A stretch of 64,000 nucleotides of DNA from CAWCJL01 sp963795775. GTDB taxonomy: Bacteria > Acidobacteriota > Terriglobia > Terriglobales > Acidobacteriaceae. Within the stretch, counting starts at the first letter, position 1. Each line of letters begins with the position of its first letter. The translations under genes and the position numbers were made by a program. The DNA lies in NCBI GenBank assembly GCA_963795775.1, contig CAWCJL010000003.1:1-64000 (forward strand). Reading direction: 5' to 3'. This document shows positions 1 through 7,656 of this stretch, piece after piece. The notes below the pieces were generated by a model, which saw only the letters and a program-made list of their open reading frames with translations, had not been told where the DNA came from and made no database searches.

Positions 1-2
1 GG

Positions 3-430
3 ATGTACAGAGGGCACGGTTGGCATGAAGATGTGTGGATGGTGGGAGCTGAACTGATCGAAGGGTTGGCGGCGTCTCCACGCCGGCGTCGCCGCAGTGC
101 CGAAGAGCGGCGGCTGATTGTGGAGGAGGCCTTGGAGCCGGGAGCATCCGTGGCGCGGGTGGCTCGCAAGCACGGGGTCAACGCGAACCAGGTGTTTGCA
201 TGGAAGCGGCTGTACGAGAGCGGCCGGTTGGGAGCACCGGCAAGCGGGATAAGCTGCTGCCGGTCAGGGTGGTGAGGAGCATGCGCCTGCGAAGGAACCA
301 GCCGGCTGAAGTGGCTCCGACACCGTCAGGCACGATCCATATCGAGCTGCCTGGGCGAGCGTTGATCAGCCTGGAAGGCAGTGTCGATCCGGCGATGATC
401 CGTGCTGTGCTGAGGAGCCTGGGAGCGTGA
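3..430 (+). pseudogene. tnpA: IS66 TnpA-like accessory protein, frameshifted
   Basis: This is the small helix-turn-helix protein of IS66 elements, which is needed with TnpB and TnpC for transposition. The first part reads a basic RRRRRSAEERRLIVEEAL segment and then VARVARKHGVNANQVFAWKRLY, the typical HTH of the family. At about 228-232 the frame changes through loss of one base in a G run, and the protein continues as GSTGKRDKLLPVRV and ends SVDPAMIRAVLRSLGA at 430, the usual C-terminus. The stop overlaps the start of tnpB by four bases. The true start may lie before the window. Confidence 0.8.
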
Positions 431-775
431 TTGCGCTGCCGGCGGGCACACGGATCTGGATCGCGGCGGGCGTGACGGATATGCGGCGCGGCTTCCATGG
501 GCTGAGTGCGCAGGTGCAGACGGTGCTTGAACAGCAGCCGTTATCGGGACACGTGTTCGTGTTCCGTGGCCGCCGCGGCGACATCGTGAAGGTGCTGTGG
601 TTCGATGGCGACGGGCTGTGTCTGCTGGCGAAGCGGCTGGAACGAGGGCGCTTCGTGTGGCCGCAGGCAAGCAGTGGAACGGTCTCGCTGAGCCCGTGCG
701 CAGCTATCGATGCTGCTCGAAGGCATCGACTGGCGAGCGCCGCTTCGGACCGCGCAACCGGTGATGAGTGTGTAA
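427..775 (+). pseudogene. tnpB: IS66 Orf2 / TnpB-like protein, frameshifted
   Basis: TnpB of IS66 elements is about 115 residues long and has no assigned catalytic role. The hallmark TRIWIAAGVTDMRRGFHGL near the N-terminus and GHVFVFRGRRGDIVKVLWFDGDGLCLLAKRLERG are both present. At about 694-696 an extra C in GAGCCCGTGC shifts the frame. In the restored frame the protein continues LSRAQLSMLLEGIDWRAP and ends PVMSV at the stop at 773-775, the family's normal end. Its start overlaps tnpA (ATGA-type junction). Confidence 0.8.
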
Positions 776-843
776 GTGTTTCGTCCAGTATTCATGCGGC
801 TTTTCGTTGTTCTGTTGCACTGTTCTCGTGGCATACTGCGGGC

Positions 844-2413
844 ATGATCGAGCCCTCGCTGCCCGGATCTCGAACAGCTCGATCTGGAAGCCGCCGAAGG
901 CGCTGCTGATCGCGCAGCATGCAGACAGCTATACCGCGACCCTGAGCTCGCGTGCGGCGAGATCGAACGGCTGAAGCTGCTGGTCGAGAAGCTCCAGCGC
1001 ATGCTCTTCGGGACGAAGAGCGAGAAGGTCCTCCGGCAGATCGAACAGCTGGAGCTGCAGCTGGAAGAGCTGCAGGCTTCCAGCGCTGCCGAGGAGCATC
1101 GAACGACGCAGTCCGGGCCAAGCAGGCTCCTGGCCGCCAAGCCGTTCCGCCGTCCACTGCCCGAGCATCTTCCGCGCGAGATCCACACGCACATGCCGGA
1201 CCATGACGCCTGCCCCGACTGCGGAGGCAAGCTCAGAGAGCTGGGCGAAGATGCGGCCGAGATGCTGGAGTATGTGCGGGCTTCGTTCAAGGTCATCCGC
1301 CATGTGCGCCCGAAGCTGAGCTGCGTGGCCTGCGACCGGATCGTGCAGGCGCCTGCACCTTCACGGCCCATCGACCGCGGCCTCGCCGGCCCCGGTCTGC
1401 TGGCGCACGTGCTGGTATCGAAGTACGCGGATCATCAACCGCTCTATCGGCAGTCGGAGATCTATGCCCGCGAAGGCGTCGATCTCGACCGCTCCACGCT
1501 GGCCGGATGGGTCGGCGCCACCAGTGATCTGCTCGCGCCCTTGGTCGATGCCGTGCGCAAGCATGTGCTCTCCGCCAGCAAGCTCCACGCCGACGACACG
1601 CCGGTTCCGGTGCTCGCGCCAGGCACCGGCAAGACCAAGACCGGCAGGCTCTGGACCTATGTTCGCGATGACCGACCGTCAGGTGATACAGCTGCACCGG
1701 CCGTGTGGTTCGCCTACTCGCCCGATCGCAAGGGCGAACATCCCAAGCGCCATCTGGAGCCCTTCACCGGAACGCTGCAGGCCGATGCCTACGCCGGCTT
1801 CCATCACCTCTACGACACCGGCAGGATCAGCGAAGCCGCGTGCTGGGCGCACGCACGGCGCAAGTTCCACGAGATCCATGTCGCACATCCATCGCCGACG
1901 ACCACCGAAGCCATCGAGCGCATCGCCGCCCTGTACGCCATCGAGAAGGAGATCCGCGGCAGCACGCCCGAGCTGCGCAAAGACGTCCGGCAGACAAGAG
2001 CCGCGCCGCTGCTCGCAAGCATGCACACCTGGCTCGAGAACACGCTCGCGAAGCTCTCGAAGAAGTCGGACACGGCGGCCGCGATCCGCTACGCGCTCTC
2101 GCGCTGGCGTGCCCTCACGCGCTACCTCGACGACGGCACACTCGAGATCGACAACAACGCCGCCGAACGCGCGTTGCGCGTCGTCGCCCTCGGCCGCAAG
2201 AACTTCCTCTTCGCCGGCTCCGATGCACGGCGGAGAACGCGCCGCCGCCATGTACTCGCTGCTCGGCTCCGCCAAGCTCAACGGTCTCGACCCGGAGATC
2301 TATCTCCAGCACGTCCTCGAGCGCATCGCCGACCATCCCATCAGCCGCATCGAGGAGCTGTTGCCCTGGAACGTGTCGCTCGACTGCGACCCGGATCACC
2401 CACTCATAGTTAA
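844..2413 (+). pseudogene. tnpC: IS66 TnpC transposase (DDE), multiply frameshifted
   Basis: This is the catalytic transposase of the element. Starting at ATG 844, the N-terminal helix region can be read only by moving through three frames (changes near 865, 896 and 957), giving MIEPSLP, then DLEQLDLEAA, then KALLIAQHADSYTATLSSRAA, then EIERLKLLVEKLQRMLFGTK. From 1001 a long frame covers the zinc-finger-like CPDCGGKL...LSCVACDR segment and the DDE core, with LHADDTPVPVL, the LQADAYAGFHHLY region and the LEIDNNAAERALR motif. Near 2226 an extra base moves the C-terminus (GGERAAAMYSLLGSAKLNG) to another frame, which does not stop until about 2687, so the exact end is uncertain. Confidence 0.85.
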
Positions 2414-2445
2414 GTGTCCACATAAAATTACGTGGACACTTAACT
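2408..2445. repeat. Perfect 14-bp inverted repeat at the right end of the IS66 element
   Basis: AGTTAAGTGTCCAC at 2408-2421 and its exact reverse complement at 2432-2445 are separated by ten AT-rich bases. It lies immediately after the tnpC frame. It could be the right terminal repeat region, a fold-back structure formed by two abutting IS ends, or a transcription terminator. There is no T tract on either side. Confidence 0.6.
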
Positions 2446-2487
2446 ACCGCACACACCCACTGCTACGCCCTCACTCGCACCAACGGT

Positions 2488-3285
2488 TCAGACCAAACGC
2501 TTACTATTCAACGGTTCAAGTGAAAGGTAGGCAGAGGACAACGGGTGTTCTTCGATCCGCTTCCATACTGCGGATGCCGAGAGGCCCAGCGACAAGCGTT
2601 CTGGCGCTGTTGTGCTCCTTAGAAAACAAGCCATGCGAATCGCGACATAGTTCGTATTCCGAGCCAGCCAAGGATGCAGGGGATTAGCAACCAAACGGCT
2701 CTTGAGCAGGCCGTCCACGAACTCACGTTCTTGAGGATTCAGAAACCCTTGTTGCCAACGTCTCAAATTGGCCATTTTGTCCTGAACGTTGCCCTTGGAT
2801 ACGGCATACAGGGCCAATGGCACGTCCATGAAGAAGTAAGGCGTTTTCATGCCAAGCTCTAAACACGCAAGAAGGGCCTGATCAAACGTGATATGCGGGG
2901 CGGCCAAAGCCAACGAGTTGTGTAGGAAGCTACGCACGACGGAACCGCCATACGCGAAGTTATCGAGTTGGATACGGATCCACCCAATGCATTCTGTAAG
3001 CGAGAATAGGGCCGACCCAATCAGGGCTGGCTTTGATAGGTCACAGACGACATTTTTCGTATCCAGACGCGGAACCAACCATGAGCCCATGATTGGGATT
3101 AGTGATTGCGGAAATGCTTCCGGAATGAATTCGGCAACCCAGTTGAGGAGATAAGCGCGTAGGTCCTGACGCTCCGGTACCGGACTGATCGCCATATCCT
3201 GCAAAAAAGCCTGCCACTCCTCCTCGCAAAGAAGACTGATTCGGTTTAGCTCGATGGCCAGAGATGGCGACGCAAATTCGTTCAT
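2488..3285 (-). CDS. Hypothetical protein, 265 aa
   Basis: I do not recognise this protein. It is a complete frame with an ATG start at 3285 and a GAGG sequence about 14 bases upstream, a weak ribosome site. The sequence is mostly helical with many Leu, Ala and Trp residues, has no signal peptide, no convincing transmembrane segment and no obvious catalytic motif. It lies between the IS66 element and the recombinase module, is clearly less GC-rich than the core genome downstream, and has no partner gene on its strand. It is probably accessory cargo of the island. Confidence 0.6.
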   Translation of the reverse strand: MNEFASPSLAIELNRISLLCEEEWQAFLQDMAISPVPERQDLRAYLLNWVAEFIPEAFPQSLIPIMGSWLVPRLDTKNVVCDLSKPALIGSALFSLTECIGWIRIQLDNFAYGGSVVRSFLHNSLALAAPHITFDQALLACLELGMKTPYFFMDVPLALYAVSKGNVQDKMANLRRWQQGFLNPQEREFVDGLLKSRLVANPLHPWLARNTNYVAIRMACFLRSTTAPERLSLGLSASAVWKRIEEHPLSSAYLSLEPLNSKRLV

Positions 3286-3407
3286 TTGTCCGGATTACCT
3301 CGTCGATTATGTTTACCTCAGAATCTCTTCATACGGTTGGAATCGAAGGCTATGCACCATCATGAAACCGCGTTGAACCCAGGTATCTCCGAAGCCACAC
3401 CTTTAGG

Positions 3408-3435
3408 AACAGCCGGATCGTGAGATCCGGCTGTT
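3408..3435. repeat. Perfect 12-bp hairpin
   Basis: AACAGCCGGATC (3408-3419) and GATCCGGCTGTT (3424-3435) form a perfect stem with a GTGA loop. It lies downstream of the small minus-strand ORF at 3449-3640 and of the recombinase, so it could end that transcript, but no T run follows on either strand. It may equally be part of a mobile-element end. Confidence 0.5.
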
Positions 3436-3448
3436 GATTCCAGGGGGT

Positions 3449-3640
3449 TTACCGGCCAGCTTTGGGGAGCCCTTTAGAGACAGCGAGCAGGCGCTTGTGG
3501 ATGTCGTTGACCACCCTGCGCTGGCGCGGAGTTCCTTCTCGAAGGCGGAGGGCGCAGGCGGGACGGGCTGGCCGGGGCGGCTGGGCGAAGAGAGAGCCGG
3601 CAAGGAAGGCGAGCGCAGCGAGAAGAACGTGTAAGTTCAT
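3449..3640 (-). CDS. Possible small secreted protein, 63 aa
   Basis: The ATG start overlaps the stop of the recombinase gene as ATGA (3637-3640), a layout that suggests translational coupling. The first 20 or so residues (MNLHVLLAALAFLAGSLFAQ) look like a signal peptide with a plausible AQ cleavage region, followed by a short Arg/Pro-rich segment. No family is recognised. It could also be a chance frame in GC-rich DNA. The signal-peptide-like start and the overlap are the only support. Confidence 0.3.
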   Translation of the reverse strand: MNLHVLLAALAFLAGSLFAQPPRPARPACALRLREGTPRQRRVVNDIHKRLLAVSKGLPKAGR

Positions 3641-4243
3641 GCGATCTGTTTCTCCTGGAGTGGAGGTGGTTGGTCGCGCAGGACGCGATGGATGGTGGCC
3701 CGGGAGACGCGGTGGAGTTTTGCGAGTTCGCTCAGGCTCATGCCGGAGGCGCGGTCACGGAGAACGCCGGTGCGATCGATCTCGACCGGCTTGCGGCCGA
3801 TGTGCCGGCCTTCGAGGCGGGCCCGGCGCATGCCGGCGCGCACGCGCTCTACTATAAGGTTGCGCTCGAGCTCGGCGATGGCGCCGACGATGACCACCAT
3901 GGCCCGGCCGAGCGGCCCGCCGGTGTCGATGTTCTCGCGGAAGCTGACGAACTCGATCGATGAGATGGTTGAGCTCATCGAGCACTTCGAGGAAGTGCCG
4001 GACCGAGCGGGCCATCCGGTCGAAGGCCCAGACCAGCACCACATCGAAGCGGTGCCGGCGGGCGTCGGCCAGCAGCTGATCGAGACCGGGGCGCTGGGCT
4101 TGGCGCCGGAGATGGTGTCGGTATACTCGCGCACGATCTCGAAGCCGCGCTGCGCGGCCATCTGGCGCAGATCGTAGCAACTGGGTCTCGGGATGCTGGT
4201 CGACGGTCGAGACCCGCAGATAAAGGACGGCGCGCTTCATCAC
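3637..4243 (-). pseudogene. Serine recombinase (resolvase/invertase family), frameshifted
   Basis: This gene encodes a small site-specific recombinase of the Tn3 resolvase/Pin type. It starts MMKRAVLYLRVSTVDQ with the catalytic Ser in YLRVST, continues (after an extra base near 4179) as YDLRQMAAQRGFEIVREYTD, then (after a lost base) AQRPGLDQLLADARRHRFD and VWAFDRMARS with the conserved Arg. After an ATCG duplication near 3957 it runs through GGPLGRAMVVIVGAIAELER to the DNA-binding HTH SLSELAKLHRVSRATIHRV. Three frame changes are needed to read the whole protein of about 200 residues. It lies 10 bases downstream of the RHH gene, suggesting one transcript. Confidence 0.8.
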
Positions 4244-4253
4244 CGGCTCCGCT

Positions 4254-4390
4254 TCAGGCTTCCCCTGGGATAGTTCTCCTCACATACTGCTGGATGAACT
4301 CAAGCAGCACATCGGTCATGTTCTTGCCCTGGCTGGCGGTGGCCGCCTTGAAGGCGTTGTGCAGAGCTCGACTTCGACGTTGAGGTTCAT
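4254..4390 (-). pseudogene. Small ribbon-helix-helix DNA-binding protein, frameshifted
   Basis: A start at ATG 4390, behind a good AGGAG site eight bases upstream, reads MNLNVEVEL. After a one-base loss in the GAGCTCTGCAC region the protein continues HNAFKAATASQGKNMTDVLL and then EFIQQYVRRTIPGEA to a stop at 4254. The result is about 45 residues: a short beta strand followed by two helices, the ribbon-helix-helix pattern of plasmid partition or antitoxin proteins. Another frame is open further upstream to 4448, but the upstream part looks non-coding. Position directly before the recombinase suggests control of it or of plasmid-like partition. Confidence 0.55.
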
Positions 4391-4501
4391 ACGTTTGACT
4401 CCTGGCTGTTCCGGTTCCGGTGCTTTCCTTGGTCGGGCGATGGCTCACCTCCTTCTCTCAGAGGTTGAGCTTATCTATATATGAGTACGGAGGCCAGCCG
4501 G

Positions 4502-4828
4502 TCAGGCCGGCTGGCCCTGGTAGTGGCGGGTCGTGACGGCGATCGAGAGGATGTCTTCCTCCGAGTTCTCAAGCGCGGAGGCGATGGCCCGCAGCTGGGC
4601 TGGGTCCTCAGGGACCCAGCCGTCCTCGAGGGCGTTCCACTGGGACAGCTCCATACCGGCGAGCCGGGCGGCGGCTTCGGTTGAGAGGTGGAGCTTGCCC
4701 CGGCGGGTCGCGACATAGAAGGCCAGCAGGCGGGAGAAGTGGAAGTGAGGCGGCGAAGGCGGCAGGTAGGACATGTCGATATGCATACTCATGTACTCAT
4801 CATAGTTCGAGGACCGCCCTCTGCCCAA
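4502..4828 (-). CDS. Small helix-turn-helix (XRE-like) regulator, 108 aa
   Basis: The C-terminal half reads HLSTEAAARLAGMELSQWNALEDGWVP in part, matching the helix-turn-helix of XRE/Cro-type repressors, and is followed by PAQLRAIASALENSEEDIL, the usual fourth and fifth helices. The N-terminal 45 residues resemble nothing known. It lies upstream of the RHH and recombinase genes on the same strand and is probably the local regulator of this mobile module. ATG 4828 is the only good start. Confidence 0.6.
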   Translation of the reverse strand: MGRGRSSNYDEYMSMHIDMSYLPPSPPHFHFSRLLAFYVATRRGKLHLSTEAAARLAGMELSQWNALEDGWVPEDPAQLRAIASALENSEEDILSIAVTTRHYQGQPA

Positions 4829-4860
4829 GACTTAAATCGCCCTTTGGGCAGGAAAACAGG

Positions 4861-5420
4861 ATGAGTATCTACTTATGCCGCTCCCGGCCCGGCTCTATGC
4901 CCTGCGCGCGTTCGCGATCCAGGCAGGCGGCGGAAGCTTCTTCGCCAACTTCACCGGCAACCCGGCCGTGCTCGGCAACAAGTTCTACAACTACAACGGC
5001 ATGGGCCTTGGTCAGGGTCAGCTGGGGCAGTACACGAACGGCCAGCTCACCGGCGGCGAAGTATCGACGCCTGAAGCGGGCAACTACAACAACATGAACG
5101 CGGCCCCGATGCTGCCGAACTACCTCGGCATCCCGTTCCGCATCCTGGTCAGCCCCTTCATCAAGTTCGACCCCGAGACCCGCGAGACCGACGTCATCAT
5201 GTTCAACTCGCGCAACCTCGGCGCCCTGATCGGCGAGGCAAGACCCGCACGTGAAGAGCTGGGAAGACGGGCAGCACAGCATCAACAACATGTTGATCCG
5301 GATCTCTCAGGCAGGAGACGTACGGCTTCGGCATCCTGAACGAAGGCCAGGCAAGCGCGATTGCCCGCAACACACAAGATCCGCCCGAACGAGTTCACGA
5401 TGCCTGCCCGCAGCGTGTTC
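4861..5420 (+). pseudogene. Unidentified conserved-looking protein, frameshifted (possibly a virion or structural protein)
   Basis: From about 4861 (MSIYL) or ATG 4875 the frame reads an Asn/Gly/Tyr-rich protein: FFANFTGNPAVLGNKFYNYN, GQLGQYTNGQLTGGEV, NYLGIPFRILVSPFIKFDPE and TDVIMFNSRNLGALIGEA. Near 5240 the frame must change to continue DPHVKSWEDGQHSINNMLI, and near 5310-5390 it changes twice more to read YGFGILNEGQASAIARN and then KIRPNEFTMPARSV. The strong composition and smooth continuation across frames indicate a real protein. I cannot assign a family; a phage- or particle-type structural protein is a guess from the Asn/Gly-rich beta-like sequence. The C-terminal end is unclear. Confidence 0.4.
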
Positions 5421-5958
5421 AGACCTGGTCTCTCTCTCCCCGCGGGCCAAAAGCCCCTCGCGCATGCGGGCCCGAGCCCCGATCCGGGTCCTTTCGAGAT
5501 TCCTGCGGCAAGTCTGCTCAGACCCGCTTTCTGCAGGACATCACCCCACTTGATGCTCAGATGTCGCACTCCATCTATCGATCCCTGCCATGGACAGAAC
5601 AGCCGGCTCTCAGCGTCGAAGTTCTTCCATGCAAGTACTGCTTGGCCGGAACAGAGCCGATCTGATGCGGAGCGGATCGGTACCCGAACTCCACGGGCCG
5701 GATCCGAGCCCTGTATCAGCGAGCCAGAAGGGCCCTCGTGCACGCGGGCCCAAACCCCGCGCCATCCCTCTTGGACCCGTTTTCAGCCTCAGTTCCGGCC
5801 GCTCTCCCAACGTAAGTAGAAGGACGGGAAAATCGGGCCTACGAGGGTGGGGAAGCACTTTTCCCTACGTAGCACTGATACTTATGAACAATCCGGAGCC
5901 CAAAATCGCCGCTTTAGTATAGGCATTTCATCCCAAATGTGCTGATTTTTAGGAACGA
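5421..5958. other. Stretch without a recognisable gene
   Basis: Several overlapping open frames occur here on both strands, but none has a convincing start, composition or motif. Short similar blocks recur (GCGGGCCCGAGCCCCG near 5468 and GCGGGCCCAAACCCCG near 5745), hinting at a degraded duplication. After about 5870 the DNA becomes less GC-rich. Confidence 0.4.
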
Positions 5959-6189
5959 TTGACGGCCGAGCGGCTCCGGACACTGTGCGCTGCATACGAC
6001 ACCCTACAGAAGGTGCAGCCCGATACGATTCAGCTCTTCCTCACTGAACTCGATCAGAGCTTCGCCTTCGGCTCTCGTTCGCAGTTGATGACGAAGATCT
6101 CCCCACTTTCTGCTCTCAACAGGGGAAAGTGCATTCAATCTGTACAGCAGAGAAGTTGGTCTGTAGGGCCCAAAGACTCAAGTTCGTGA
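5959..6189 (+). CDS. Possible small hypothetical protein (TTG start)
   Basis: TTG at 5959 follows AGGAACGA, a usable ribosome site. The first 45 residues (TAERLRTLCAAYDTLQKVQP then DTIQLFLTELDQSF) are helical and protein-like, while the end is low in quality. No family is recognised. It overlaps the tail of the minus-strand ORF 6135-6347, so at most one of the two is fully real. Confidence 0.25.
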   Translation: MTAERLRTLCAAYDTLQKVQPDTIQLFLTELDQSFAFGSRSQLMTKISPLSALNRGKCIQSVQQRSWSVGPKDSSS

Positions 6190-6347
6190 TCTGAGAAGTC
6201 CACGATTCTGCGGGCATCGCCTCTGTTTATCAGCTCAGAGGTGAAGTCTCTCCATCTTGACATCTGCTCACGCCGAAGCGCCTTTGGCTCATCTCCAGAG
6301 GCTTGCCTTCTCAGCATGGAAGGAATTCTGTATGGCGTTCCCGGCAC
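6135..6347 (-). CDS. Possible small hypothetical protein, 70 aa
   Basis: The GTG start at 6347 is preceded by GGAGG, though only three bases away. The sequence contains SRWRDFTSELINRGDARRI and VDFSDHELESLG, which look like ordinary soluble protein. It follows the better supported ORF 6430-6633 on the same strand and may be its operon partner. No known family. Confidence 0.3.
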   Translation of the reverse strand: MPGTPYRIPSMLRRQASGDEPKALRREQMSRWRDFTSELINRGDARRIVDFSDHELESLGPTDQLLCCTD

Positions 6348-6429
6348 GATCCTCCATCCAGTACTGGATCAGGTATCCATCCCGTCGAAGGCATGCAAGT
6401 AGAGCGTGCGCCTCGCAGTGGCAGCCATC

Positions 6430-6633
6430 TCAGACACTACAGACTTCGCACTCCTGAACATGCCGTCGGAGGATGAGCTCTGCTCCGTGCTCGACCTCAT
6501 GCACCTTGGCCAGGCGCCGTTCTGACTGACCGCGGTTGGCCGACTCCCGAGCCAATTCCATTTCAGCGATCTCCTGCTCACGATGCATCAAGTCGAACTT
6601 GCCCTTTAGCTTCTGTCCCATTTCGCAAAGCAT
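6430..6633 (-). CDS. Small hypothetical helical protein, 67 aa
   Basis: The ATG at 6633 is preceded by GGAGGTG five bases upstream, one of the best ribosome sites in the island, which supports a real gene. The protein is charged and predicted helical (KGKFDLMHREQEIAEMELAR), with a possible short coiled coil, and ends ECEVCSV, a CxxC-type end. Function is unknown. The neighbourhood is low-GC island DNA between the recombinase module and the integrase. Confidence 0.5.
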   Translation of the reverse strand: MLCEMGQKLKGKFDLMHREQEIAEMELARESANRGQSERRLAKVHEVEHGAELILRRHVQECEVCSV

Positions 6634-6854
6634 GCCGCACCTCCATAAGGAGCCGCCAGTCTAATGCAGAATCGAGCCTGAAACGAACAGAAATAAAGGC
6701 CGGTCTTGATGACCGAGGTACTCCTGGTATTTACCGTTTCGTTACAGGCACCGACCTTGCACTTGAGGCGCGGAGCTCACCGCGCCGGCTAGTAAACATA
6801 AGCGCGCCAACGTGTACTGATCGCGGATTCCATTTGCGGTAGACTTGCTCCGCT

Positions 6855-7028
6855 ATGACGCGCTACAACCAAAAGCGATCTAAGCCGATGCCCGCTTGGT
6901 TTGAAAAGCTTCCCAAGAAGCTGCAGATCAGTTTGCTCCTGATAGTGACCATCGGGGCCGCGGTGATTGCGCTGTTGATGGGTCTTCATTCCGTGAAGAC
7001 GGGGAAAGACATTGTGCTGGGTAATTAG
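6855..7028 (+). CDS. Very small single-pass membrane protein, 57 aa
   Basis: The ATG at 6855 opens 57 codons: a basic, amphipathic start (MTRYNQKRSKPMPAWFEKL), a clear hydrophobic segment of about 20 residues (ISLLLIVTIGAAVIALLMGL) and a short polar tail. There is no Shine-Dalgarno, but a TAGACT box lies nine bases upstream. Three bases separate its stop from the GTG of the next tiny membrane ORF, so the two are probably co-translated. The function is unknown; paired tiny membrane proteins on islands can be holin-like or toxin-like, but nothing here proves this. Confidence 0.5.
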   Translation: MTRYNQKRSKPMPAWFEKLPKKLQISLLLIVTIGAAVIALLMGLHSVKTGKDIVLGN

Positions 7029-7031
7029 CAC

Positions 7032-7148
7032 GTGAGTGCCGTAGAGTCATTCTTCTTCTGCGCCACATGGCTAGCCATCTCCGGCGGCTTGTTTGCAGTG
7101 ATGATGGGCTGGGTGAAGAGCAGCAAGGAGGAGCACTCACAATTATAA
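7032..7148 (+). CDS. Very small membrane protein, 38 aa
   Basis: A GTG start at 7032 directly follows the stop of the 57-residue membrane ORF. The peptide has one hydrophobic stretch (FFFCATWLAISGGLFAVMMG) followed by a charged tail WVKSSKEEHSQL. No separate ribosome site is evident, so translation would depend on coupling to the upstream ORF. It has no known family. Length and the GTG start make this call tentative. Confidence 0.4.
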   Translation: MSAVESFFFCATWLAISGGLFAVMMGWVKSSKEEHSQL

Positions 7149-7344
7149 GTTGGATGTTTGGTGATCCGAGCCAGACCCTGCCACATAGCGCCCGCCGACT
7201 TTGACAGTTCCTCATCGTCTGGCACATATCAAGGCGACTCTGCGTAAAACGGCGCCACAAGAATTACGATTTGAAGCAAATCTAGGGTGTTTTGCTTATG
7301 GTCGCTATGGTTGAGCTCTTCTACCTTCAGAGCAGAGAAACCAG

Positions 7345-7599
7345 ATGCCAAACCATACCCAAGCACCAAACACTTTCGGAACTGTGCCACAGCAGTTCCA
7401 TGTCATTCCTTACGTCAATGCTCAGGCCGCAGCGGAGTACCTGGGCTTTTCACCTGCCAAGGTCAAACGAATGGCGCGGGAAGGGGTTCTGCCAGCCCAT
7501 CCATTGAATGACGGCAAGCGCCGCTACTGGCGTTTCGTGCTGCACGAGCTGAGCGAGTGGCTGCTCCGCCGTTCGAATCAGGGCGTGGAACTTGGCTAG
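7345..7599 (+). CDS. Excisionase / MerR-type HTH DNA-binding protein, 84 aa
   Basis: The central sequence AQAAAEYLGFSPAKVKRMAR followed by EGVLPAHPLNDGKRRYWRF fits the winged helix-turn-helix (HTH_17) of excisionase-family proteins, with a C-terminal recognition helix ending ELSEWLLRR. It lies 57 bases upstream of the tyrosine integrase on the same strand, the usual position for a recombination directionality factor. Start ATG 7345 gives a typical length. It probably binds at the island ends and biases integrase towards excision. Confidence 0.75.
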   Translation: MPNHTQAPNTFGTVPQQFHVIPYVNAQAAAEYLGFSPAKVKRMAREGVLPAHPLNDGKRRYWRFVLHELSEWLLRRSNQGVELG

Positions 7600-7656
7600 A
7601 CCTTTCACGCGGGTACACTTCCTGCAGCCACCAGTGCGCCTCATGGAGATGAACCA

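Larger units (their letters stand above)
1..2445 (+). mobile_element. IS66-family insertion sequence (left end outside window)
   Basis: Three consecutive genes in the order tnpA, tnpB, tnpC are diagnostic of the IS66 family. tnpA already starts at the window edge, so the left terminal repeat is not visible. The right limit is set at the inverted repeat at 2408-2445, just after the tnpC reading frame; this boundary is inferred. All three genes carry one-base indels (one in tnpA, one in tnpB, four in tnpC), yet the protein sequence continues cleanly in the new frame each time and no in-frame stop mutations have built up. The copy is therefore either very recently broken or affected by sequence errors. 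Confidence 0.85.

Noticed and set aside
1464..2687. 407-codon plus-strand ORF overlapping tnpC
   Set aside because: Only its last part (from about 2226) is the shifted tnpC C-terminus; the rest is a shadow.
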